NCBI GenBank assembly: GCA_964549595.1
Contig: CAZJWK010000010.1
Coordinates: 1 to 45,126, forward strand
DNA: 45,126 nt
Origin: CAZQQN01 sp964549595
Lineage (GTDB): Bacteria; Bacteroidota; Bacteroidia; CAILMK01; CAYYUA01
Direction of reading: 5' to 3'
The translations under genes were made by a program, and so were the position numbers. Under the pieces are notes generated by a model. That model was not told the origin of the DNA and did no database searches. It saw only the letters and a list, made by a program, of their open reading frames with translations. This document shows, in pieces, positions 34,602 through 43,158 of this stretch (its first letter is position 1; each line of letters opens with the position of its first letter).

Positions 34602-36737
34602 ATGACTAATCATATCACAATGAGCCGGTTTCCTAACAATCGGTGGCCAAAGCCGGTTTGCATCCTGTTATTGGGATTATCTGTTATGGTATTTGGCTGT
34701 GGCCCTTCTAAAGATGCAGCAGAAACGGAAAAAAAGCCTGAACCCCCGGAACAGGAAAAGAAAATTGCCAAAAAGGCGGATGAAAAATTTGAAAAATACA
34801 CCCCGGAATGGTATATCTATAAGTATAAGCGATATGCCATAAAAGAAATGAAAAAAAGTGGTGTTCCGGCTAGTATCACTTTGGCTCAGGGCATGCTGGA
34901 ATCCAATTACGGGAAGAGCAAACTGGCCAAAAAGGGCAAAAACCATTTTGGAATAAAGTGCCACAAAGGTGAATGGGAAGGAGGAGAAATGTATTTAGAG
35001 GATGACGCACCGAATGAATGTTTCCGTACTTATGAATCGGTGTTGCAATCCTACCGTGATCATTCGAAGTTTCTGAAATCCGCCTATCGTTACAACGACC
35101 TTTTCAAACTGGATCCCGGTGCTTATAAAAAATGGGCCAAGGGGTTGAAAGAAGCCGGCTATGCGACCAATCCCCGATATGATGAGCTTCTTATCAGTTT
35201 GATTGATAGGCACAACCTCCATTATTACGACCAATTTCATGATAAGCCCTACAAAGCTGAAGGAGAAAAATTGGTTGTGGAAGAAAAAAGCTCAAAGGAT
35301 TCCAAAAAGGCTAAAGGAAAAGATCAACCCTTTCAAAAAAATGGATTGAAGGCCGTTAAAGTGTCTTCTGGTGAAAACCTGGAAACCATTGCTGAAGGGC
35401 ACGGTTTAACCCGTCAAAAGCTGAAACAATACAATGATTTATCTTATAAAAGTGGTGATTTGAATTCCGGTACGGTCCTTTATTTGGAACCCAAGAAAAA
35501 TAAAGGGGTCCAATCCTACCATGTCGTGGAAAAAAACGAAACGATTTGGGAAATATCCCAGCAATATGGGATTAAACTGGAAAAATTGCTGAGAAAAAAC
35601 CGAATGGAAAAAGGGCAGGAACCTGCTGCAGGAAGCCGTTTATTCCTCCGTGAAACGCGTTATACCAAGATAGATATACATGAAAAGCCCATTAAAAGCG
35701 ACCAAAAGGAAATCGAAAATGCAAAACAAAAATCAAAGAGTAATCCGGTAAGCAATCAAGCAACCCAATCCAATGGCAATCCAGCCATTCATCGTGTGGC
35801 ACAAGGGGAGACTATGCAGCAAATTGCCCGAAAATACGATTTGCCTGTGGCCACCCTTTACAAGAAAAACCGGATGAAAGAAGGACAGCAGCCAGCTATT
35901 GGGGCTAAGATTCATCTGGAGGAAAGAAGATATGTGCCGCCAAAAATCAGGGAAAATCCTTTAAAACAGGAGATGGCGGAGAAACCCGAAAATAAAGCCA
36001 GGCAAGATAAGCCCAGCGCAAACGCTGGCAACCCAACCCGCAACCAAAATGAAAATAAGAAAAGCGATAGGAAAACCGAAAATGCTGTAGATCCCAATAA
36101 ACGAAAGAATTCAGAGGGAGAACAAAAAACCAAAGCCGCAACAAAAAAGGACGCCCAAAAAAAGGATCATAAGAACTCCTCTGAAAAGGAGGCTTCTGTT
36201 TTTCATCAAGTGAAATCAGGGGAGAATCTTTATACCATTGCCAAGCAATATGGAGTGGGGGTTACCCATCTTAAGGACTGGAACGACTTATCCAATAATA
36301 CCATAGAGCCGGGTGATCGACTACGGGTTAAAAAGCCTTCCGAAAGTTCTGAGGAATCGGGCAAAAAAACTTCAGGACCTAAAGAAAACAAGAAAAGGGA
36401 TAAGTTACCCAATTACCATAAAGTGAAGCCTGATGAGACCCTTTACAGCATATCAGTAAAATACAATGTTCCAGTGTCAAGACTTAAAACTTTGAATGAT
36501 TTGGAAACCAACGATGTGGAAATTGGTCAGAAACTTAGGATAAAGCAAAAAAAGGACAATACTCCGAAAAAAGGAAAAGCCGGCAACAATAAAAGGGCTT
36601 TTCACAAAGTTAAATCAGACGAAACCCTTTTTAGTATTGCCCAGCAATATGATGTTACTGTTAAGGAATTGAAAGCAATCAATGACCTGGATAATAATAC
36701 CGTGGAACCGGGACAAAAGCTTTACCTGGAAGAGTGA
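34602..36737 (+). CDS. peptidoglycan hydrolase lipoprotein: glucosaminidase domain plus six LysM repeats
   Basis: Envelope lipoprotein of 711 residues. It has a signal with lipobox VFGC (Cys33), a charged linker and an N-acetylglucosaminidase-type (GH73/FlgJ-like) domain at about 68-215, with the catalytic-type Glu100 in LAQGMLESNYG and HFGIKC after it. Six LysM-like motifs follow near 247-297, 303-350, 388-435, 531-577, 603-649 and 666-711. Repeats 2 and 3 share an unusual NRM-GQ-PA-G ending, repeats 4-6 the common ND-L-PGQ type. Linkers are rich in Lys, Asn and Gln. It would bind peptidoglycan and cut between sugars during growth or division. The last codons overlap the earliest start of the M1 peptidase gene. 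Confidence 0.85.
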   Translation: MTNHITMSRFPNNRWPKPVCILLLGLSVMVFGCGPSKDAAETEKKPEPPEQEKKIAKKADEKFEKYTPEWYIYKYKRYAIKEMKKSGVPASITLAQGMLESNYGKSKLAKKGKNHFGIKCHKGEWEGGEMYLEDDAPNECFRTYESVLQSYRDHSKFLKSAYRYNDLFKLDPGAYKKWAKGLKEAGYATNPRYDELLISLIDRHNLHYYDQFHDKPYKAEGEKLVVEEKSSKDSKKAKGKDQPFQKNGLKAVKVSSGENLETIAEGHGLTRQKLKQYNDLSYKSGDLNSGTVLYLEPKKNKGVQSYHVVEKNETIWEISQQYGIKLEKLLRKNRMEKGQEPAAGSRLFLRETRYTKIDIHEKPIKSDQKEIENAKQKSKSNPVSNQATQSNGNPAIHRVAQGETMQQIARKYDLPVATLYKKNRMKEGQQPAIGAKIHLEERRYVPPKIRENPLKQEMAEKPENKARQDKPSANAGNPTRNQNENKKSDRKTENAVDPNKRKNSEGEQKTKAATKKDAQKKDHKNSSEKEASVFHQVKSGENLYTIAKQYGVGVTHLKDWNDLSNNTIEPGDRLRVKKPSESSEESGKKTSGPKENKKRDKLPNYHKVKPDETLYSISVKYNVPVSRLKTLNDLETNDVEIGQKLRIKQKKDNTPKKGKAGNNKRAFHKVKSDETLFSIAQQYDVTVKELKAINDLDNNTVEPGQKLYLEE

Positions 36738-38766
36738 AGGGCTAAAGGGATTGTATCTGAACGGGATCATTGTGGCTACTTTATTGATCCTGGGATTCTG
36801 CCAGAACGCATTTACCCAGGCCGATACTAATCCTTTAAAACCCCTCATAGAAAAAGAAAAGCAGCAATTTGCTAAAAAAAGGGCGTTTCGGGATGAGGTG
36901 GATCAGTATGGCTATGAAGTGCTTTATAACAGGCTTTCGTTGGCTATAGACCCTGCAAAAGATACCCTAAGCGGAAACGTCCTTGTTTTTTTTAAGGTAA
37001 AACAAACCAAACTCGATACCCTCTTTTTGGATCTTGACTTCCGGATGATCGTTGATTCGGTTAAAATGGGCAACGATAAGCTAAAGCATTTTCAAACACC
37101 AGCTCATAAATTGGGTATAGTGTTTTCGAACAGCCAACCTCCCGCTAAAAAAGATTCCTTGACGGTATTTTATAAAGGGGTTCCTCACAAAACGGGTTTT
37201 GGTTCCTACAACAAACTCACTCATGACAATGTGCCCCTCATGTGGACGTTATCCCAGCCTTACGGGGCAAAGGAGTGGTGGCCGTGCAAGCAAACGTTAA
37301 CGGATAAAATTGATTCCGTGGATGTTTATGTCACAACGGTTGATACCTATAAGGTGGTTAGTAACGGTGTCATGCAAACCCGCATTGAATCCGGAAACAA
37401 AGCCACATACCATTGGCAACACCGGTATCCGATTGCTACTTATCTGGTAGCGATTGCTGTCACCAATTATCGGGTTTACCGGGACTCCATTGATATAAAT
37501 TCCGGGGATACGACTGTGAATTTACCCCTCGTTCATTATTTATACCCTGAGAATTTTAAAACCAATAAGGAAAAGGTTAAGTATACCAATGAGGTGATTA
37601 AAGTTTTCAATACCCTTTTCGGGGAATATCCCTTTTCCAAAGAGCAATATGGTCATGCCCGGATGAGTCAGGGAGGCGCCATGGAACATCAGACAATGAG
37701 TTTTATGGGGTCTTTAAACAAGGATTTTATAGCGCATGAATTGGCCCACCAATGGTTTGGGAATAAGATTACCTGCGGGAGCTGGCAGGACATTTGGTTA
37801 AATGAAGGGTTTGCTACGTATTTAACAGGGTTGTCCAAACGGGCATTAGAAGGGGAAAAATCATGGGATTTATGGAAGAAACAAAAAATTGCTTCCGTTA
37901 CCAGCCGGGATTGGGGCTCCGTATACATTGGAGAGAACCAGAAGCTCAATGAAGACCGGATCTTTAATTGGCGTTTATCTTACAATAAAGGGGCTTATGT
38001 ATTAAGGATGTTAAAATGGCGTTTGGGTAAATCGGATTTTAATAAAGCGGTTTATCAATATTTGAATGATCCTGAGCTGGCCTATCAATCAGCCAAAACG
38101 GAAGATTTTAAAAGGCATCTGGAAAATGTCAGCAAAAAGGATCTGGATGAGTTTTTTCAGGATTGGGTATATGGTCAGGGTTATCCGATCTACGAGGTGC
38201 GTTGGCGAAAAGCCGGCAAATCGTTGGGGATAAACCCAAACACTGCAACTCATTTTATAGATGTTCAAATAAACCAAAAACAAGCGAACTCATCCGTGGA
38301 TTTTTACGAAATGTCGGTTCCTTTACTGATTAAGGGAAAGGATCAGGAAAAGCGGATAACGTTAAATTCCAGTAAAAATGAGCAAATTTTTAAGGATTTG
38401 GATATCCCTTTTGAAGTGGACTCAGTAATTTTAGATCCTGAAAATCGAATTTTAGCAAAAGGAAAGACCATAAAGACCAAAAATTTTAAAGGCAAGATTA
38501 ATTCATTTGATAGACCAAATCTTTATCCTAATCCCGTAATGAATAAAGTTCATCTAAAACTTAATGGTTTTTGCGAAAGAAAAGTTAGATTTGTTTTGGC
38601 AAATGCTAAAGGAAAGGTTGTCTCAGAAAAATCCATATCCGGGGATTTTGGACTTAAGTCAACCTTAAAATTTAACTTAAAAAATCTAAGAAGTGGTATT
38701 TATTTTGTCCTTATAGCATGTCAAGGAAAAAAGGTCAAAAAATCTATTATGAAAATTAATTCATAA
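36682..38766 (+). CDS. secreted M1 family metallopeptidase with T9SS C-terminal sorting domain
   Basis: Zinc aminopeptidase of the M1 family, 694 aa from the ATG at 36682. The domain order is N-terminal beta domain (about 65-250), catalytic domain with GAMEHQ and HELAHQWFG (zinc ligands H352, H356) and E375 in WLNEGFATY, 18 residues after the second His, as the family requires; YNKGAYVLRML follows. The C-terminal 85 residues (LYPNPVMNKVHL, LKNLRSGIYFVLI, KSIMKI) form a type A T9SS sorting domain, so the enzyme is exported to the cell surface or medium. The ATG overlaps the LysM gene by 56 nt; a TTG at 36751 just after that stop would leave a signal peptide without basic residues. The C-terminal domain is markedly more AT-rich than the rest. 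Confidence 0.85.
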   Translation: MTWIIIPWNRDKSFTWKSEGLKGLYLNGIIVATLLILGFCQNAFTQADTNPLKPLIEKEKQQFAKKRAFRDEVDQYGYEVLYNRLSLAIDPAKDTLSGNVLVFFKVKQTKLDTLFLDLDFRMIVDSVKMGNDKLKHFQTPAHKLGIVFSNSQPPAKKDSLTVFYKGVPHKTGFGSYNKLTHDNVPLMWTLSQPYGAKEWWPCKQTLTDKIDSVDVYVTTVDTYKVVSNGVMQTRIESGNKATYHWQHRYPIATYLVAIAVTNYRVYRDSIDINSGDTTVNLPLVHYLYPENFKTNKEKVKYTNEVIKVFNTLFGEYPFSKEQYGHARMSQGGAMEHQTMSFMGSLNKDFIAHELAHQWFGNKITCGSWQDIWLNEGFATYLTGLSKRALEGEKSWDLWKKQKIASVTSRDWGSVYIGENQKLNEDRIFNWRLSYNKGAYVLRMLKWRLGKSDFNKAVYQYLNDPELAYQSAKTEDFKRHLENVSKKDLDEFFQDWVYGQGYPIYEVRWRKAGKSLGINPNTATHFIDVQINQKQANSSVDFYEMSVPLLIKGKDQEKRITLNSSKNEQIFKDLDIPFEVDSVILDPENRILAKGKTIKTKNFKGKINSFDRPNLYPNPVMNKVHLKLNGFCERKVRFVLANAKGKVVSEKSISGDFGLKSTLKFNLKNLRSGIYFVLIACQGKKVKKSIMKINS

Positions 38767-38778
38767 CTTAAAATCTTG

Positions 38779-38880
38779 CCCGGGAGTTATCTCTTTTTAA
38801 TTTCTCTTTCGTATACACACCGAACTTAAGCTTAATCTTTCCAAATTCCGCGAGAAATTATTAAAACTCCCGGGTTTTTT
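38779..38880 (+). terminator. long-loop inverted repeat with T-run downstream of the M1 peptidase gene
   Basis: CCCGGGAGTT at 38779-38788 pairs perfectly with AACTCCCGGG at 38865-38874, followed by six T (38875-38880). A 76-nt loop lies between. This resembles an intrinsic terminator for the M1 gene, though the loop is far larger than usual, so a structured 3' end or a small RNA is possible too. The remaining gap to 39008 is AT-rich with no coding sign. Confidence 0.5.
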
Positions 38881-39008
38881 ATTTCCTCTTTTTTCAGGTT
38901 TTTACCGGCTTGCCAATAACAGTTTATAGCCATGCTCTTGTTTAAAATCTCCCTTTACCGATCTGATCAAAAGCAATCCTTCTTATTTCGGTTTTATTCT
39001 GGAAACCG

Positions 39009-39911
39009 TTAAGTCGAGAAATGCACTCTGCTTCCCGTATCATGTACATCCAAACGAATTTGAGTTCCTAAGTAGAAAGCCAGGTGATGCTCATGGTGAC
39101 CGGCCGGGAACCCGAAACATACGGGAAAATCAAAGGCCTCTGTATGGTGATAAATGATTTCTTCTGCCGTTTGCCCATAGGGTATTTCATTGTCATTCAT
39201 GTCCGTCATACCACCAACGATCAATCCCCGCAACCACTTAAATTTACCGGCTCTTTTAAGCCCCCAAAGCATACGGTCTACATGGTATAGGTATTCATCC
39301 ACTTCCTCAATAAACAAAAGCTTTCCATTCGGTTCAAAATCCTCCTTTGAGCCAATGAGATTATAAAGCATACTCAGGTTACCGCCAATTAATTTACCCT
39401 CTCCCCAGCCATTTTGATTTAGGGGATGAGTATCGGCTGAGATTGTTTTGGTTCTACCGGTTAAGGTTTCTAAAATGCTGTTAACGGATGCTTTTTCAGC
39501 CGGTGCTTCCGGGAATCCGCTCGGCATCAGGCAATGGATTGAAGGTAGTCCTAAAACGTTATTCATATGGGCATGAAGTACAGTTACATCGCTGTAGCCG
39601 GCTATCCATTTCGGCTGGTTATGAAAGCTGGTAAAATCCAATTGATCAATGATCCGAATAGTTCCATAGCCCCCTTTTGCACATAAAATAGCAGCCACTT
39701 CCGGGTCATCCGCCATGGATTGAAAATCCTGGATGCGTAATTCGTCAGAGCCGGCAAACTGATTCCTTTCAGCCCCTATGGTAATTCCTGATTTTACCTT
39801 AAACCCCCAATCTTTTAAAATAGCTATTGCGGGTTGAATGGCTTCCCGGCTGATTTTCCTGGCTGTACTTACGATGCCAATTGTGTCACCGGCTTTCAGA
39901 AATGGTGGCAT
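39009..39911 (-). CDS. LD-carboxypeptidase / MccF-like S66 family serine peptidase
   Basis: Cytoplasmic Ser peptidase of 300 residues. The family S66 triad is visible: Ser107 in AGYSDVT, Glu202 in LFIEEVDE (typical FLE-D position) and His272 in FPAGHH. KGGYGTIRIIDQLDF (79-93) is the family's substrate-side glycine loop. S66 proteins include LD-carboxypeptidase A (which trims the tetrapeptide of recycled peptidoglycan) and MccF (which cleaves microcin C). The sequence alone favours neither; with other cell-wall genes nearby, peptidoglycan recycling is more likely. Divergent from metG with only 49 nt between the starts, so their promoters must overlap. Confidence 0.9.
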   Translation of the reverse strand: MPPFLKAGDTIGIVSTARKISREAIQPAIAILKDWGFKVKSGITIGAERNQFAGSDELRIQDFQSMADDPEVAAILCAKGGYGTIRIIDQLDFTSFHNQPKWIAGYSDVTVLHAHMNNVLGLPSIHCLMPSGFPEAPAEKASVNSILETLTGRTKTISADTHPLNQNGWGEGKLIGGNLSMLYNLIGSKEDFEPNGKLLFIEEVDEYLYHVDRMLWGLKRAGKFKWLRGLIVGGMTDMNDNEIPYGQTAEEIIYHHTEAFDFPVCFGFPAGHHEHHLAFYLGTQIRLDVHDTGSRVHFST

Positions 39912-39960
39912 AACCTTTAATTTCGAATTTTCAATTCATCAATCCCGAAATTTAAAAAAT

Positions 39961-42036
39961 ATGCGCAATTTCAATCGTCACTTAGTTACTTCCGCGCTTC
40001 CTTATGGCAATGGGCCTATTCACATCGGTCAATTGGCAGGTGCTTATTTGCCTGCGGATGTTTACGTGCGGTACCTACGGCTCAAAGGGGAGGATGTAAC
40101 CTTTATTTGCGGGGCTGATGAACATGGGGTCCCTATTACTTTGGAAGCCCGTAAAGAAGGGATTCACCCGAAGGAAGTCGTGGATAAATGGTTCGAAGTC
40201 AATAGAAACAGTTTTGCAAACTTCGGGATTGATTTTGACATCTTTCACCGGACCAGTGATCCACTCCATTACGAAACAGCACAGGATTTTTTCCTGAAGC
40301 TCTATGAAGACGGAATTTTGTTTGAAGAAACTTCAGAGCAATATTACGATAAAGAGGCCGGGCAATTTTTAGCCGATCGATACATCATCGGTACTTGTCC
40401 GAAATGTGGATATGAAGAAGCATATGGTGACCAATGCGAGAAATGTGGCAGTAGTTTAAGCCCGAAAGAGCTCATCAACCCGAAATCAAAGCTAAGTGGT
40501 GAAGACCCTCAACTTCGGGAGACCAAACACTGGTATTTACCCCTTGACCAGTACGAGGATTGGTTAAGGCAATGGATCTTAACGGATCACAAGCATGATT
40601 GGAAGACAAACGTTTACGGTCAATGCAAGTCCTGGTTAGATCAGGGTTTGAAAGCCCGGGCCATAACCCGTGACCTGGAATGGGGTGTACCGGTTCCCCT
40701 TGAGGAGGCGGAAGGTAAGGTACTTTATGTATGGTTTGATGCTCCTATTGGCTATATTTCCGCTACAATAGCCTATTTTAAACAAAAAGCGGAAGAAGAT
40801 CCTGCCAATTATTCGCCTGATGATTGGCAAAAATACTGGCAAAAAGAAGATACAAAACTTGTTCATTTCATTGGTAAGGATAACATTGTCTTTCACTGCA
40901 TTATCTTCCCGTGCATGCTGCACACCCATCCTGATTATATCGTACCCGAGAACGTACCGGCTAATGAATTTTTAAACCTGGAGGGTAACAAGCTTTCTAC
41001 GAGTCGGAACTGGGCTGTATGGCTTGATGAATACCTGGCGGACTGGCCTGGCAAACAGGATGTACTACGTTACGTGCTAACGGCCAATGCCCCGGAAACC
41101 AAGGACAATGACTTCACCTGGAAGGACTTCCAGGATAAGAACAACAATGAATTGGTAGCCATTTTAGGCAATTTTGTCAACCGGGTTATTGTGCTAACCA
41201 ATAAGTACTTTGATGGCCAAGTACCCGAAATAGGAGAAAAAGGCGCTCCCGAAAAGGAGTTGGAGAAACAAATAGACCGTTTCCCGGGTAATATCGGAGA
41301 AGCTTTAGAAAATTACCGGCAAAGGGAGGCATTGGTCGAGATGATGAATTTAGCCCGCTTAGGCAATAAATACCTCACTGAAACCGAGCCTTGGAAACTT
41401 TGGAAAAACAATGAGCAAGCCCGGACAAAAACAGTGCTTCATTATGGCATCCAAATCGTAGCCAACCTTGCTACCCTGGCAGAGCCCTTTATCCCTTTTG
41501 CCACTGCCAAAATACGGGAGATGCTTAACCTGGAAGCAGCCCAATGGAATCAAACCGGTAACCTCGAACTGGTAGCCGTTGGGCATCAAATCAAAAAGGG
41601 AGATTTACTGTTTGAAAAAATTTCCAATGAGCAAATTGACAAGCAGCAACAAAAACTCCGGGAAAAATCCAGCAATGGGGAAGATGAACCAAAAGCGGAT
41701 GAAGCCAAACCCCACATTGATTTTGAGGATTTCACGAAACTTGATATCCGGGTAGTAAAGGTTAAAAAAGCCGAAACCATTCCCAAAGCCGATAAACTGC
41801 TTAAATTAACGGTTGATACCGGCCGGGAAGAAAGAACTGTAGTTGCCGGTATTGCCAAGCAATTCAAACCTGAAGAAGTGGAAGGGGCAAAAATTTGCAT
41901 GTTGTTGAACCTTGCCCCCAAAAAAATGAAAGGGGTGGAATCGCATGGGATGATTCTGATGGCTGAGGATAGCGATGGGAACTTATCCTTTTTAAAGCCG
42001 GATCAAGGAATGGCCATTGGTGCCAAGGTGCGGTAA
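39961..42036 (+). CDS. metG: methionyl-tRNA synthetase
   Basis: Class I aminoacyl-tRNA synthetase charging tRNA-Met (691 aa). The start is the ATG at 39961 (MRNFNRHLVTSALPYGNGP); an earlier frame runs back through the divergent gene and is not credible. The HIGH box reads HIGQ at 21-24, an unusual last residue. Zinc-binding cysteines are C146, C149, C159 and C162; the KMSKS loop is KLSTS at 344-348, as in many Bacteroidota. An anticodon-binding helical domain follows, and the C-terminal 110 residues form the Trbp111-like tRNA-binding domain (FTKLDIRVVKVKKAE, then VESHGMILMAE). Essential gene. The 143 nt after it hold no clear terminator. Confidence 0.97.
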   Translation: MRNFNRHLVTSALPYGNGPIHIGQLAGAYLPADVYVRYLRLKGEDVTFICGADEHGVPITLEARKEGIHPKEVVDKWFEVNRNSFANFGIDFDIFHRTSDPLHYETAQDFFLKLYEDGILFEETSEQYYDKEAGQFLADRYIIGTCPKCGYEEAYGDQCEKCGSSLSPKELINPKSKLSGEDPQLRETKHWYLPLDQYEDWLRQWILTDHKHDWKTNVYGQCKSWLDQGLKARAITRDLEWGVPVPLEEAEGKVLYVWFDAPIGYISATIAYFKQKAEEDPANYSPDDWQKYWQKEDTKLVHFIGKDNIVFHCIIFPCMLHTHPDYIVPENVPANEFLNLEGNKLSTSRNWAVWLDEYLADWPGKQDVLRYVLTANAPETKDNDFTWKDFQDKNNNELVAILGNFVNRVIVLTNKYFDGQVPEIGEKGAPEKELEKQIDRFPGNIGEALENYRQREALVEMMNLARLGNKYLTETEPWKLWKNNEQARTKTVLHYGIQIVANLATLAEPFIPFATAKIREMLNLEAAQWNQTGNLELVAVGHQIKKGDLLFEKISNEQIDKQQQKLREKSSNGEDEPKADEAKPHIDFEDFTKLDIRVVKVKKAETIPKADKLLKLTVDTGREERTVVAGIAKQFKPEEVEGAKICMLLNLAPKKMKGVESHGMILMAEDSDGNLSFLKPDQGMAIGAKVR

Positions 42037-42179
42037 AAGATTTATTTCAGGCTGTGCGTTAATGCTTTGTAATTCCTGTAATTTAGTTTTTAACTGCATT
42101 AAACATACTCTAATATTAATTTTGATGATTTTATGTTTAGTAATTAGTTATTTGTTTATATTTCAAAGATTATTCATGT

Positions 42180-43148
42180 TTAAGTTTTATTGGTCATTGC
42201 GTCTTCTTCATGCTTGGGTCCTTTTGTCTCCCGAATAAAATCAAACGCCACATCCAGGGCTTTTTGGTTTTCCTCCGGTGAAGGGTTGGCTTTGGCAAAC
42301 TTAGCCAGGTCCGCGGTTTCAAAAATTTCCTTGAGCTGATCCTTTTGGTTTGGTGAAAGGGGTTTTTGTTTCAATTGCTCCATGATTTCACCGGTCGTAA
42401 GCTCCAGGGCCCGAATTTGAAATACTTTCTCCAAATATGCCCGTAGGATGTCAGTGAGTTGATCGTGGTATTCCTTGATATATCCTTGTTGCCAAAGCTG
42501 CTGGGATTTCAGTTTTTCCAATTTCTCAATGGCTATTTCATGGGGGGCTTTAACAAGTTGGCGTTCCGGTTTTTCCTGCGGCTTTTGCTTCCAACGCCTG
42601 TATAACCAAACACCCAGCAGGATAAGCAATATAATCCCTAAACCAACGGCCAGGTAAGGCCATAATTCGGCAAAAGTCAGCGGGATATCGTAGATCTCCT
42701 TAACCGGTTTGATGGCTTTAGAAGTATCTACTGCCATTGTTTGCACGTGAACCTGGAAAGTATCGGTCTGAAGTGTTTGGATGGTAGTGTCTCCTTTTTG
42801 GCGGGAAGTAATGGTTAATGCGGGTAAAACTTGTTTGCCCGGCTTAAAACTGGTAACCTTTAAAGTTTGGGTTTTTACCTTACCTTTTACCGTTTTTGAG
42901 GAATCTATTTGTCCTTGTTCAAGGATTTCAAAAGCACCCAGGGAATCCTCAAAAGCGGGCCACTCCAATATGGAATTGTTACTGTGCTTCACCTTGAGTT
43001 TGTAGTGAAAAGGGGAGCCTATGAGGATGCTGTTCGAATCCACCTGCGCATTGACGTGAAATTGTTGCCCCTTTATCCCGGAAATTCCGGTAATGAAAAG
43101 GCATACCGTCAAAAATAAGGTTAAGAATGGGGGCCTGTGAATTTTCAT
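42180..43148 (-). CDS. BatD-like single-pass membrane protein of the MoxR/DUF58 operon
   Basis: A 322-residue envelope protein: signal peptide (1-27), a periplasmic beta-sandwich-like domain (30-135; FHYKLKVKHSNNSILEWP, FKPGKQVLPALTI), one membrane helix (162-185) and a cytoplasmic helical tail (190-322). The periplasmic part recalls BatD and the protein follows the DUF58 gene as in Bacteroidota Bat loci, but it is much shorter than BatD. Third gene of the MoxR-DUF58 operon (10 nt after the DUF58 stop). Role unknown; expected to work with MoxR in assembly or stress tolerance of the envelope. It ends 143 nt from the convergent metG stop, so no BatA, BatB or BatC follow in this operon. Confidence 0.7.
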   Translation of the reverse strand: MKIHRPPFLTLFLTVCLFITGISGIKGQQFHVNAQVDSNSILIGSPFHYKLKVKHSNNSILEWPAFEDSLGAFEILEQGQIDSSKTVKGKVKTQTLKVTSFKPGKQVLPALTITSRQKGDTTIQTLQTDTFQVHVQTMAVDTSKAIKPVKEIYDIPLTFAELWPYLAVGLGIILLILLGVWLYRRWKQKPQEKPERQLVKAPHEIAIEKLEKLKSQQLWQQGYIKEYHDQLTDILRAYLEKVFQIRALELTTGEIMEQLKQKPLSPNQKDQLKEIFETADLAKFAKANPSPEENQKALDVAFDFIRETKGPKHEEDAMTNKT

Positions 43149-43158
43149 GGAAAGATGC

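Noticed and set aside
35341..36737. Regularly spaced similar segments that might suggest a repeat array
   Set aside because: They are LysM protein repeats; the DNA is diverged and in frame, with no CRISPR-like identical repeats.
39838..39960. Upstream extension of the MetRS frame by 41 codons
   Set aside because: It runs through the start of the divergent LD-carboxypeptidase gene; MetRS homology begins right after the ATG at 39961.
41586..41921. 111-codon minus-strand frame inside metG
   Set aside because: Antisense shadow of the conserved tRNA-binding domain.
43032..43041. tRNA T-arm-like GTTCGAATCC
   Set aside because: It is in the coding region of the BatD-like gene and no acceptor or anticodon arm can be folded around it.
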